From C-114 sp963719285 (GTDB lineage: Bacteria; Chloroflexota; Limnocylindria; Limnocylindrales; CSP1-4), in the NCBI GenBank assembly GCA_963719285.1, contig CAVRBO010000001.1, positions 1,054,001 to 1,118,000 on the forward strand: a DNA stretch of 64,000 nucleotides, written 5' to 3'. Shown here piece after piece: positions 39,577 to 48,260 of the stretch (its first letter is position 1; each line of letters opens with the position of its first letter). Under the pieces are notes generated by a model. The model saw only the letters and a program-made list of their open reading frames with translations. It was not told the origin of the DNA and ran no database searches. The position numbers were made by a program, and so were the translations under genes.

Positions 39577-41231
39577 GACCGGCCTCCCGGTGCCGTGGGC
39601 GCGGCGGGCTCGGCCGGATCGCCGGCTGCGGACTCCCCGCGGCCCCGTCGGCCGGCCTCGTCACCGTCGCCCGTGGCTAGCTCGATCGCCCGCCGGAGGG
39701 CCGCCGCCTTGTGCTCGGTCTCCTCGAACTCGCGCTCGGGCACCGAACCCGCCACGATGCCCGCCCCGGTGTGGACGTGGGCCTGGCCGTTGCGCAGGAC
39801 CGCCGAGCGGATCGTGATCGCGGTGTCGAGGTTGCCGTCGTAGCCGAGGTAGCCCACGGCGCCGCCGTACAGGCCGCGCCGCTCCCCCTCGGCGGCCGCG
39901 ATGAGCTGCATCGCCCGGACCTTCGGGGCGCCCGAGAGCGTGCCGGCCGGGAAGACCGAGCGGAGGGCGTCGAGGGCGTCCTTGCCGGGCGCCAGGCGCG
40001 CCTCGACGTGCGACACGAGATGCAGGACGTGGCTGTAGCGCTCCACGTCCATGTAGCGCGAGACCGTGACGGTCCCCGGGCGGGCGACGCGGCCGAGGTC
40101 GTTCCGGCCGAGGTCCACGAGCATCACGTGCTCCGCCCGCTCCTTGGGGTCCTTCTGGAGCTGCTCGGCCAGGATCGCGTCCTCGGTCGGCGTCGCGCCG
40201 CGGGGGCGCGTACCGGCGATCGGATGGGTCGTGAGCTTGTCGCCCTCGACCTGGAGGAGCAACTCGGGGCTCGCCCCGACGACCTCGAACTGCGGGGTCC
40301 GGACGAAGAACAGGTACGGACTCGGGTTGACCCGGCGGAGCGCCCGGTAGAGCGCGATGCCGTCGATCGTCTTGCCGTCCGGGCCGCTCGGCAGGTCCAT
40401 CGACTGTCGCCGGGCGAGGACGACCTGGATCGCCTCGCCGGCCGCGATCGCGCCCTTGGCGACCTCGACCGCGCGGATGTACTCGTCGCGCCCCAGGCTC
40501 GTCTGGATCACGCTCTCGCCCAGGGCGGCCACTCCGGCTCGCGCCGGGGTCGCTCCACGCGTGGAGGCACCCGCAAGCTCCGCGGCGGACGGCCGCGACG
40601 TCCGCTCGAGGGCGTCGAAGACCGCCGCCTCGGCGATCCGGTAGCGGCCCTCGAGGTCCGGCGTCTCGGTGTGGAGCGACGCGATCGCGGACAGCGTGTG
40701 GGTCAGGTGGTCGAACACGAGGACGAGGTCCGATTCGATGAACGCGGCGAGCGGCACCCCGACCGGGTCGGCGACAGGCCGGGGCACGCTCGGCTCGAAT
40801 GTGCTCACCGCGTCGTACGACAGCGCGCCGACGGCCCCACCGGTGAAGCGCGGCATCCTCTCCTGGGGCGCGACACGGCGCCGCCGGGTGAACGCCCGCA
40901 GCGCCGTGAGGGGGTCGGGCGTCGCGAAGGTCTCGGTCGGCAGGTTCGGGTCGTACTCGGGGACGCTGTTCGGGCGGGTCTGGATCGTGGCGGCGCCGTC
41001 GCCGACCGTCAGGAGGCGGCGCGGCCCCGTCCCGAGGAAGGAGTACCGCCCCAGGCGCTCGCCGCCCTCGACGGACTCCAGCAGGTAGGCCGGACCGCCG
41101 TCGTCCAGACGAAGGAACGCCCCGATCGGGGTCTCGAGATCGGCCGTGCGGGTCGCGCGCAGGAGGATGGTGTCGGCGGAACTCGCCAGGCGTTTCGCCT
41201 CGCCCAGGCTGAGCGGATCGGTTGTCGACAT
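39573..41231 (-). CDS. trpE: Anthranilate synthase component I
   Basis: Converts chorismate to anthranilate with TrpG. 552 residues. The Trp feedback-binding element LLES is present in AYLLESVEGGERLGRYSFLG. The chorismate-binding domain has QVVLARRQSMDLP, PSPYLFFVRTPQFEVVGASPELLL, THPIAGTRPRG, DLGRNDLGRVARPGTV and SGAPKVRAM. The GTRPRG and LGRND motifs are intact. It is the first gene of the trp operon and is preceded by a T-box leader, so supply should be controlled both by charged tRNA-Trp and by tryptophan binding to the enzyme. Confidence 0.97.
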   Translation of the reverse strand: MSTTDPLSLGEAKRLASSADTILLRATRTADLETPIGAFLRLDDGGPAYLLESVEGGERLGRYSFLGTGPRRLLTVGDGAATIQTRPNSVPEYDPNLPTETFATPDPLTALRAFTRRRRVAPQERMPRFTGGAVGALSYDAVSTFEPSVPRPVADPVGVPLAAFIESDLVLVFDHLTHTLSAIASLHTETPDLEGRYRIAEAAVFDALERTSRPSAAELAGASTRGATPARAGVAALGESVIQTSLGRDEYIRAVEVAKGAIAAGEAIQVVLARRQSMDLPSGPDGKTIDGIALYRALRRVNPSPYLFFVRTPQFEVVGASPELLLQVEGDKLTTHPIAGTRPRGATPTEDAILAEQLQKDPKERAEHVMLVDLGRNDLGRVARPGTVTVSRYMDVERYSHVLHLVSHVEARLAPGKDALDALRSVFPAGTLSGAPKVRAMQLIAAAEGERRGLYGGAVGYLGYDGNLDTAITIRSAVLRNGQAHVHTGAGIVAGSVPEREFEETEHKAAALRRAIELATGDGDEAGRRGRGESAAGDPAEPAAPTAPGGRS

Positions 41232-41265
41232 CGTCCCTGGCCTCCGAGCGGTTCGCCGCTCCCGG

Positions 41266-41567
41266 AATCAAAACGGCCTTTCGTCTCCGGGACGAAAGGC
41301 CGAGCCTTCCGCGGTGCCACCCTCATTCGGCGATGCCGCACTTCGTGACCGACGGGCGACCTCGTCGCCGATCGGCGCTGCCCTCTATCGCTGGCGCTCT
41401 GCGCCGGAGCCTACTGGCGTCCGTGGCCGCTTGCCACTCCGCGTTCGGTCCGGAGGCTCCCGGGTCCATCCACCGCCGCCGTCGCCCCGGTTTCCACCAG
41501 CCACCGGGTCTCTGTGCCGACGCCACGACGGGTACTCGTCCCGTTCACAGCCCGCTATTCGGTTCGG
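41266..41567 (-). promoter_or_regulatory. T-box leader with UGG (Trp) specifier upstream of trpE
   Basis: The T-box sequence AGGGTGGCACCGCGG (41309-41323) is close to consensus. It is followed by the terminator GGCCTTTCGTC-ccgga-GACGAAAGGCC (41275-41301) with GTTTTGATT after it. Upstream, CACAGAGACCCGG and GGTGGAAACCGGG (41487-41516) resemble the AG-bulge and apical part of stem I. The specifier is read as UGG, followed by ACC, at 41466-41468. Uncharged tRNA-Trp should pair with it and prevent termination, raising trp expression when tryptophan is short. Confidence 0.92.
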
Positions 41568-41573
41568 AGCCGG

Positions 41574-41603
41574 ACTGTACGCGCGAACGACGCCGGGCGT
41601 CAA
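41574..41603 (-). promoter_or_regulatory. Promoter of the trp operon
   Basis: On the minus strand, TTGACG (41598-41603), an 18-bp spacer and TACAGT (41574-41579). It would start the T-box RNA near 41567. The remaining gap to 41762 holds no gene. Confidence 0.65.
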
Positions 41604-41762
41604 GCGGGAGCGGCGTTCCCACGGCGCACGAGCGGCAGGACCATCGACGGGACGATCGGCCGATGGAGGGATGGACCGGCCACGCCGTTCCGGTGAGCCT
41701 TCAACGCTGTGGCCGAAGCGCCGGGAGGCGATAGCCAGGCGGCCAGCCCCTTGGAGGTTCCC

Positions 41763-42560
41763 GTGTCCATTCGCACCAGGTTCGCGCCGCTCGCAGCGGT
41801 CGTCCTTGCCATCGCGGTCGTGTCCCCCGCTGCCGCTGCTGTCACCACTTCGGCGACCGCACAGGCCTCGCCGATGACCTCGGCGATTCACGTGCCTGCC
41901 TCGTGGGGTCCCCAGGAACTCGGTTGGGGCGACCTCATCTGGTTCAGCACGTCCATCCACGACGCGTCGTGCCTGGCCATCCGCCGTGATGGCTGGACCC
42001 TCCTCGCCAACCTGCCCTGGTTGCACGACCTCGTCGTCGCCGCTCCCCATCCGGCCGGATCGGTCGCCGCGGCCGCGCGCACCGATCTGCTCAAGAAGTG
42101 GTGGCACTTCTCCCACGATGCCCGCTCGTTCATCAAGGCCGGCGATCTGTGCCCGTCGACCCTGGCCGGCCGACAGAAGGCCGCCGCGGCGATCGCGGGG
42201 TCGCTCGGAGGGAGCGCGACGCCTGGCTGGGCTCACCGGATGTTCGAGCTGTTCGCGGTCCTCTATCCCCGATCGACCGAACCGAGCTGCACCGCGCTCC
42301 AGAAGAACGTCGCCTGGGCGCAGCAGGACCTGTCGAACGGCATCACCCACACAAAGTACTTCGGGCGCCCGGCCATGACGACTCAGCCGACGCGCTGGCT
42401 GAACCTGCTCCGCACCGGCGCCACGTGTCTGGTCGCTCAGGGCGGCGACTTGGAGTCGGGCGTCGCGTTCGGCCTGACGGCCCTGCTGGGCTCGGCGCGC
42501 GCCGAGCACTTCCACGATCCGGCGGCCGCCAAGCGGATCCACAGGTTCTTCGGGCCGTAG
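41763..42560 (+). CDS. Secreted protein of unknown function
   Basis: 265 residues. The signal peptide at about 1-26 (MSIRTRFAPLAAVVLAIAVVSPAAAA) has a likely AxA cleavage site. The mature part has four cysteines (in DASCLAI, GDLCPST, EPSCTAL and GATCLVA), probably two disulfides. It is rich in Trp and His, with WWHFSHDARSFIKAGDLC. No known family is recognised. GTG at 41763 has GGAGG 5 nt upstream. It stands alone between the divergent trp operon and a convergent cyclase gene, 8 bp apart. Confidence 0.8.
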   Translation: MSIRTRFAPLAAVVLAIAVVSPAAAAVTTSATAQASPMTSAIHVPASWGPQELGWGDLIWFSTSIHDASCLAIRRDGWTLLANLPWLHDLVVAAPHPAGSVAAAARTDLLKKWWHFSHDARSFIKAGDLCPSTLAGRQKAAAAIAGSLGGSATPGWAHRMFELFAVLYPRSTEPSCTALQKNVAWAQQDLSNGITHTKYFGRPAMTTQPTRWLNLLRTGATCLVAQGGDLESGVAFGLTALLGSARAEHFHDPAAAKRIHRFFGP

Positions 42561-42568
42561 CCTGACGG

Positions 42569-45500
42569 TCAGCCGCGCGGCGTGCCCACGACCATTCGAG
42601 CGGCCCGGGGCAGGATGCGGAGCAGGCCCGTCGCACTGAGATCGGTGAGGATCGCCTCGGCTTCCGACAACGCATCGGCGGACTCGGTCGACGGGTCGTC
42701 GGGGGCTGGGGGAAGGGACCCGCGTTCCGCGAGGCACAGGGCAAGTTGGAGGGGCAGGCGCAGGGACCGCCACGTGGCGATCGCCGGCGCGTAGAGGGTC
42801 GCGGCCGATGGATCGTCGTCGAGTGCGGCGACGCCTGCGCCGAGCGTCCGTTCGGCGGCCTCCACGGCCCGGCCATGCATCTCCGTATCGGCGAGGCGTG
42901 CGATCGACGTGGCAGCGGCCGCCCGGTCGCCGGACCAGACGGCCGACCGCGTGGCCAAGGCCAGGGCAGCGTGACGCTCGGCGCCGAGCGACCGATCGCC
43001 GGCCGCCCGGGCGAGACTCGCCGCGTCGACGAAGCGTCCATCGACGAACGCGATCCATGCCCGCGCCAGGTCGATGGCTGACAGGATCTGCGGGTCCGTG
43101 TCCGCATCGACGGGCTCGAGGGCATCGAGGAGCCCGGCCGCCGGTTCGCCCCGCAAGGCAAGCAGCGTGGCTTCGGCCGCCGCGAACTGGATCCGGTGGG
43201 CCGGCGCCTGCGGCCGGTCGCGGACGTCATCGAGCACGGAGAGGCTGAGCGCCCAATCGCCCGTGTCGATGGCGACCCAGGCGACGATCTCCGCCAGCTG
43301 GAGGGCCATGTCGCCGACGCCCATCCGCGTCGCCAGGTCCAGACCCTCCTGCGCCGTGGCCAGCGTGGCCTGCGGGTCGTCCGGTGCAACGAGCCAGGCG
43401 AGGTTGTTCCGCGCCCGTAATTCAGCTCCGATGAGGTCCCCCCGCTGGGCCTCGTCGATCGCTCGCTGGAGATCCGCGAGTCCCGACGTCTCGTCTCCAA
43501 GGCGCATGTGCGCCGTTCCGCGCGTGATGAGGGCGTCGACGGCCACGGCCTGCAGTCCGAGCGACGCGGTCGCATCGAGCGTCCGGTTCGCCCAATCGAG
43601 CGCCAGCCGATCGTCGCCGAGCAGGACATGGGCTCGAGCCAGCTGCCCGCTCAACTCCGCCGTGGTCGCGTCGAGCGGCAGCTCGCCGACGCCTTCAAGG
43701 GCGGCCGCCAGGTCATCCAGCGCGGAGCCGGGTCGCTCCGTCGCCAGGAGGAGGCTTGCCAGATGCGCTCGCGCGCGTGCCGCCTCGGGCCGATCGCCCG
43801 TCTCCGTGGCCTGCTCGATGAGCTGCCGGAGGAAGGCCTCGGCCAGGTCGAATCGCCCCGCCGCCCGCCCGGCGACCGCCGCCTCCCGCCACAGCCCGAT
43901 CCGCGTCTCGTCATCGTCCGCAAGTTCGATCGCGCGAGTGAGGTGGGTGAGCGCCCGGTCCGGGACGCGCAGGGCGAGCGCTCGACCGGCGGCCTGTCGC
44001 AGGGCGATGACCGCCCGCCCGGCAACGTCCGGCGCATCCGGGTGGGTCGGGGCGGCGACGTGGGCGGCAAGGAGGTGCTCGGCGACCGCCTCGACGACGC
44101 CGTCATCCCCCGCCAGCTCGAGGTGGTCGGCCGCGGCCAGGTGGAGCATCCGACGATCGCGCCGGGAGACCGTGCTGTACGCCACGTCGCGCACGACCTC
44201 CTGGACGAACACCAGCTGGCCACGACCCGGCGACCGCAGTTCATCGTCGATCGTCACGAGTTCCCGGCGCATGAGCGACTCGACGAGCGCGCGGGCCTCC
44301 GCCAGGCCCATGTGGCTGATGGCGGCCAGCGCCTCGGGCTGGAAGCGACTCCCGAGGACCGACGCCGACAGGAGGAGCCGACGTTCCGGCTGCGGCAGAC
44401 CATCGATCCGGGCCGAGACGAGGGATCGCAGTGTCTCCGGGATCTGCATGTCGTCCGGAGGGTCGAGCAACTCGAGCCCCTGGTCGCCGGCCCGCGCCTG
44501 GCCCCGGTCGACGAGCATCCGGAGCACCTCGACGCCATAGAGCGGTATGCCCCCGGACCGTTCGACGATCCGGCGGACGACGCCGTGCGGCAGGTCGGGC
44601 CCCAGGCCGAGCAGCAGCTCCGTCATCGCTTCCTCGGGCAGCGGCTCGAGCGAGATCGTACTGAAGCTGTGGTGCCCGGCGCCCCATGTCGGACGCAGGT
44701 CCAGCAGCTCCGGGCGCGCGACCGCCACGATGAGGATCGGGAAACCGCGCGACCAGGTGGCCACATGGTCGATGAAGTCGAGCAGGGGCGGGTCCGCCCA
44801 TTGCAGGTCCTCGAAGACGAGGAGCACCGGGGCCCAATCCGACACGCGCTCGAAGAAGCGCCGCCAGGCCGCGAAGAGCTCGTCGCGCTCGAATGCCACG
44901 TGCGAGCCCGGGTCGAGGAGCGTCGCGAGTCGCGGCTCGATCCATCGTCGCTCGGCTTCGTCGGGCACGAACTCGGCGAGCGTCGTCTCGAGCTGCCGTC
45001 GGGCGACCTCGGTCTCGGAGCCATCGTTGATCCGGGCGCGCCGACGGACCATCTCGGCGATCGGGGCGAACGTCGTCCCGTCGCCGTAGGACGGGGCGCG
45101 ACCGACGTGCAGGGCGAGCGGTTCGGGAAGCTCTTCGAGGTGACGCTCGAACTCCCAGAGCAGGCGGCTCTTGCCGATGCCCGCGATTCCCAACACGGAG
45201 ACGCTCCGCCCGCGTCGGGAGGAGACGGTCCGTGCATACAGGTCGACCAGCTGCCCGAGTTGGGCCGAACGGCCGACGAACGGCCCGGAGTGGCCGGCGG
45301 CCCGACCGGTCGGTCGTTCGTCCGCGAGGCCGGCGGCTCGCCAGGTGCTGACCGGTCGACTTTTGCCCTTGAGCGTCGCGGGGCTGGCCGACTCGAACGT
45401 GATCGCGTCGCCGACCACGCGCCGAGTCGTGTCGTCGACGAGGACCGCACCCGACGGAGCGGCTGCCTGGAGGCGCGCCGCGGTGTTCACGAGGTCGCCG

Positions 45501-46069
45501 GCGACCATGCCCTGGCCGACCAGTCCGAGCGTGACGGCGGCCTCACCGGTGCAGACGGCTGCGCGGGCGCTCAGGCGTCGCCCGGGGATCGCGCCGCGCA
45601 GCTTCGCGACGCCCGCCAGCAGCTCGAGCGCGGCCCGAACGGCACGTTCCGCGTCGTCTTCGTGGGCGAGTGGCGCTCCCCAGACCGCCATGACGGCGTC
45701 ACCGATGAACTTCTCCAGCGTCCCGCCGTAGTGGGCGACGACCGAACGCGCGGCCTCGAAGTAGCGCGCCTGCAGGTTGCGGACATCCTCCGGATCGAGC
45801 GACTCGGCGAGACCCGTGAAGTCTTCCAGGTCGACGAAGAGCACGGAAACGAGGCGGCGTTCGGACAGCGGACCACCGGCCCCGGCTTCGGCGCCGGCGG
45901 CCTCGACCGCCATCCGTTCCGCCACCGGGTGCCCGCAGGCGTTACAGAACGCGAGCCCGACCGGGACGTCCGATCCGCAAGCCGTGCAGCGTGCGGTGAG
46001 GCGCGTGCCACACGAGCCGCAGAACCGGGCGCCCTCGGGGTTCGACGCTCCGCAGTGTCGACAGCCCAT
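42569..46069 (-). CDS. Zinc-ribbon / class III nucleotidyl cyclase / AAA ATPase / TPR protein
   Basis: 1166 residues. Two zinc ribbons at 3-45 (C3, C6, C17, C20; C28, C31, C42, C45). A class III cyclase domain follows at about 72-250, with metal Asp80 and Asp124 and the NTAAR motif (N195, R199), so it looks active. Walker A is at 294-301 (GIAGIGKS) in a STAND-type ATPase, with LLVFEDLQWAD as Walker B. From about 640 on it is a long array of TPR-like helices. No membrane segment is present. Such cyclase-ATPase proteins are frequent in Chloroflexota and actinobacteria; their signals are mostly unknown. No DNA-binding HTH is visible at the C-terminus. Confidence 0.9.
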   Translation of the reverse strand: MGCRHCGASNPEGARFCGSCGTRLTARCTACGSDVPVGLAFCNACGHPVAERMAVEAAGAEAGAGGPLSERRLVSVLFVDLEDFTGLAESLDPEDVRNLQARYFEAARSVVAHYGGTLEKFIGDAVMAVWGAPLAHEDDAERAVRAALELLAGVAKLRGAIPGRRLSARAAVCTGEAAVTLGLVGQGMVAGDLVNTAARLQAAAPSGAVLVDDTTRRVVGDAITFESASPATLKGKSRPVSTWRAAGLADERPTGRAAGHSGPFVGRSAQLGQLVDLYARTVSSRRGRSVSVLGIAGIGKSRLLWEFERHLEELPEPLALHVGRAPSYGDGTTFAPIAEMVRRRARINDGSETEVARRQLETTLAEFVPDEAERRWIEPRLATLLDPGSHVAFERDELFAAWRRFFERVSDWAPVLLVFEDLQWADPPLLDFIDHVATWSRGFPILIVAVARPELLDLRPTWGAGHHSFSTISLEPLPEEAMTELLLGLGPDLPHGVVRRIVERSGGIPLYGVEVLRMLVDRGQARAGDQGLELLDPPDDMQIPETLRSLVSARIDGLPQPERRLLLSASVLGSRFQPEALAAISHMGLAEARALVESLMRRELVTIDDELRSPGRGQLVFVQEVVRDVAYSTVSRRDRRMLHLAAADHLELAGDDGVVEAVAEHLLAAHVAAPTHPDAPDVAGRAVIALRQAAGRALALRVPDRALTHLTRAIELADDDETRIGLWREAAVAGRAAGRFDLAEAFLRQLIEQATETGDRPEAARARAHLASLLLATERPGSALDDLAAALEGVGELPLDATTAELSGQLARAHVLLGDDRLALDWANRTLDATASLGLQAVAVDALITRGTAHMRLGDETSGLADLQRAIDEAQRGDLIGAELRARNNLAWLVAPDDPQATLATAQEGLDLATRMGVGDMALQLAEIVAWVAIDTGDWALSLSVLDDVRDRPQAPAHRIQFAAAEATLLALRGEPAAGLLDALEPVDADTDPQILSAIDLARAWIAFVDGRFVDAASLARAAGDRSLGAERHAALALATRSAVWSGDRAAAATSIARLADTEMHGRAVEAAERTLGAGVAALDDDPSAATLYAPAIATWRSLRLPLQLALCLAERGSLPPAPDDPSTESADALSEAEAILTDLSATGLLRILPRAARMVVGTPRG

Positions 46070-46089
46070 GGCGGTCGTGCGTTCGGCGT

Positions 46090-46530
46090 CTACGAGCCCG
46101 GTTCGGGCTGCTTGTGGATGATCTGTCCGGCGCTGCCGGCGTCGGCGATGACGATCGACCGAGTGATGAACCGGGCGAGGGTCCGTTCGTGGTTGATCAC
46201 GAACGTCCCGATGTGCGGGTCTTCGCCCGAGATGTGGTCGACCACACCATCGATGCCGCCGACCTGGCCGGTCATCGCGAGATGGGGCTTGTGGATGAAG
46301 TACTCGGTCTCACGATGACTGCTCTTGAACTGCGCGTACGTGACGCTGAACGGCGCATCCACGAACGCGCGGACCTCGGGGATCTCCAGGGCCTCCTGGG
46401 TGAACAGTGACTCGTCGTTGATCCGCCTCCAGGAGTTGAATCCCTGCGCATGCCCGGATTCGTCCGACTCCCCGGTGGGGAACTGGTCGTACAGGTCATC
46501 CTCGTTGAACGTTCGGCCCTGCTGATCCAT
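46090..46530 (-). CDS. Hypothetical protein upstream of the cyclase
   Basis: 146 residues, cytoplasmic, no recognised domain. It has an acidic N-terminus (MDQQGRTFNEDDLYDQFPTGESDESG), then a mixed region with FVDAPFSVTYAQFKSSHRETEYFIHKPHLAMTGQVGGIDGVVDHISGE, and ends HKQPEPGS. The ATG at 46528-46530 has AGGAGG about 8 nt upstream. Longer frames would run into tRNA-Ser. It lies 20 bp upstream of the cyclase gene on the same strand and may be co-transcribed. Confidence 0.75.
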   Translation of the reverse strand: MDQQGRTFNEDDLYDQFPTGESDESGHAQGFNSWRRINDESLFTQEALEIPEVRAFVDAPFSVTYAQFKSSHRETEYFIHKPHLAMTGQVGGIDGVVDHISGEDPHIGTFVINHERTLARFITRSIVIADAGSAGQIIHKQPEPGS

Positions 46531-46601
46531 TCGACCGCCCTCCTGCCTCGAAGTAGGACGCGATGATAGGCGGTCGTTGAAGGGCCTTTGAGAGGTCAGG
46601 G

Positions 46602-46687
46602 TGGCGGAGGGGGTGGGATTCGAACCCACGAGGCTTTCGCCCGGCGGTTTTCAAGACCGCTGCCATCAACCACTCGGCCACCCCTCC
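46602..46687 (-). tRNA. tRNA-Ser(TGA)
   Basis: 86-nt class II tRNA with acceptor GGAGGGG/CCCCTCC, anticodon loop CTTGAAA, variable arm GGGCGAAAGCCT and encoded CCA. It completes the serine set with GGA, CGA and GCT. Confidence 0.96.
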
Positions 46688-46802
46688 GCCGCGCATTCTA
46701 CGGGTGAGACGTTGCGGCGATGCCCCGCTGCCCGCGCCCGACACGTGCGCGACGTCACCTTCCCGGCCGTCCGGCCGTCGAGTGGCCGCTACAGTGACCA
46801 TC

Positions 46803-47711
46803 ATGTACGGCAGCCCACGCACCAGTCGCACCCGCCGGATCGGGTCGATCGCGATGGCGCTCGCGGTCGTCGCGCTGGCCGCGGGTTCGCTGTATGGGAC
46901 CGTGACCCTGGTCGGGACCGCGCTCGGTCCCGGGTTCGGCGGTCCGGCCTCTCCGGGCCTGGCGGCGGCGATCGGATCGGGCGGCCCGCTCGCCTCGGGT
47001 TCGATCGCGGTCCTTCCATCGGGCTCCGGCGGTCCCGGATCGCCCGACGGGCAGAACCCGTCGGGATCGCCCGCCACCGGGCCGACGCCGAAGCCCACCG
47101 CGAAGCCGGGTCCGTTCAAGATGGACCTGTACCGGCCGGGCGCCTTCGTCAGCGAGCTCACGCCGATCTGGTGCCTCTCGGCGGCCATGCAGACCTCGGC
47201 CAACATCATGGACATCGCGGCGGGCAAGAAGCCGAACCGGACCCGGGCACGCCAGGAGGAGCTGTTCAAGCTGTCCCGCTCGCTCTTCCCGGCCCCCGAC
47301 AAGGCCGCCGAGCCCGAGGGCTGGGCGGCCGGTCTCACGAAGCTCGGCTACGGCCGCTACAAGGTCAGCGTCCAGACGAGCATCAAGGCGGCCATCAAGG
47401 TCGCCGCCAAGTCGCTCCGGGCGACGAACCGGCCGGTGGGCCTCATGGTCTGGCGCGGAGCTCACAGCTGGGTCATGTCCGGCTTCACGTCCACAGCGGA
47501 CCCGGCCCTCACCAGCTCATACACGGTCACCGCGGTCTACATCGAGGACGTCTGGTATCCGCGCCACAGCGACATCTGGGGCGATTCGCGCAAGCCGGAC
47601 GTACTCGTGCCGGTCGGCAAGCTGCCCGAGGACTTCAAGCCGTGGAAGCGGCCGCAGCGCAAGTACCCGGACAAGGACGGCCGATTCGTGATCGTCCTTC
47701 CCATCTCCTGA
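46803..47711 (+). CDS. Secreted C39-like cysteine peptidase family protein
   Basis: 302 residues. A membrane segment at about 14-40 acts as signal or anchor, followed by a Gly/Ser/Pro linker to about 100. The C-terminal domain has a Cys in PIWCLSAAMQTSANIM (C124), a His in RGAHSWVMSGF (H221) and an Asp in VYIEDVWYPRHSDIWG (D249), the order expected for a papain-like C39 fold. Peptidase activity is inference. ATG at 46803 is chosen because TACAGT (46790-46795) ends 7 nt before it and no Shine-Dalgarno is present, so the mRNA looks leaderless. Confidence 0.78.
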   Translation: MYGSPRTSRTRRIGSIAMALAVVALAAGSLYGTVTLVGTALGPGFGGPASPGLAAAIGSGGPLASGSIAVLPSGSGGPGSPDGQNPSGSPATGPTPKPTAKPGPFKMDLYRPGAFVSELTPIWCLSAAMQTSANIMDIAAGKKPNRTRARQEELFKLSRSLFPAPDKAAEPEGWAAGLTKLGYGRYKVSVQTSIKAAIKVAAKSLRATNRPVGLMVWRGAHSWVMSGFTSTADPALTSSYTVTAVYIEDVWYPRHSDIWGDSRKPDVLVPVGKLPEDFKPWKRPQRKYPDKDGRFVIVLPIS

Positions 47712-47742
47712 CTCCGCGGCGGGCGCTGATCCGCCGGACCCG

Positions 47743-48225
47743 TCAGCGGCGCTGGACGACGACCGTGCCCGCGATCAGGTCGTGCCAGCCACGCCGGCGC
47801 TTGTCGATGAAGACCCAGATGTAGCCGAGATAGAAGACCAGGCTCGAGACCCAATAGCCGAACAGCCGCAGGATCGCCTGGCCGCCGGAGATGGGACCGC
47901 CGTCGCTGTCGCGCACGACCACGAGGCCGAACATCTTCATCCCCGGCGTGGCCCCGCTGCGTGCCCAGAAGAACGGGAAGTAGCCGATGGTCACGATGAA
48001 GATGGCGACAATGAGCACGAACGCGCCGCCGACCGCCGCCCCGACACCGCCCGTCGCGGCGCCGCCAGCGACCGCGAGGGTGCCGATGAGCGCGACCACG
48101 ACCGTGGCGATCGTCACGATGATGCCGTCGACGATGTACGCCACGAGCCGCTCGCCGTAGCCCGCGAACGCGAGACCCGGCGCCGGCCCTGGCACCGGAT
48201 CGGGGACCTGCCAGCCAGCCGCCAT
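47743..48225 (-). CDS. RDD-family membrane protein
   Basis: 160 residues. The first RDD helix has the Arg-Asp pair in YGERLVAYIVDGIIVTIATVV. Two further membrane segments lie at about 65-88 and 120-140, and RSGATPGMKMFGLVVV is the typical TPGKxxxGLxVV stretch. The C-terminal RRGWHDLIAGTVVV is also diagnostic. RDD proteins are poorly understood and some act in Na+ or compatible-solute export. The N-terminus is Pro-rich. It lies 35 bp downstream of serS on the same strand. Confidence 0.88.
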   Translation of the reverse strand: MAAGWQVPDPVPGPAPGLAFAGYGERLVAYIVDGIIVTIATVVVALIGTLAVAGGAATGGVGAAVGGAFVLIVAIFIVTIGYFPFFWARSGATPGMKMFGLVVVRDSDGGPISGGQAILRLFGYWVSSLVFYLGYIWVFIDKRRRGWHDLIAGTVVVQRR

Positions 48226-48260
48226 GTCGCACCTCCCCGCGGCCGCCGCGTGGATCGGGG

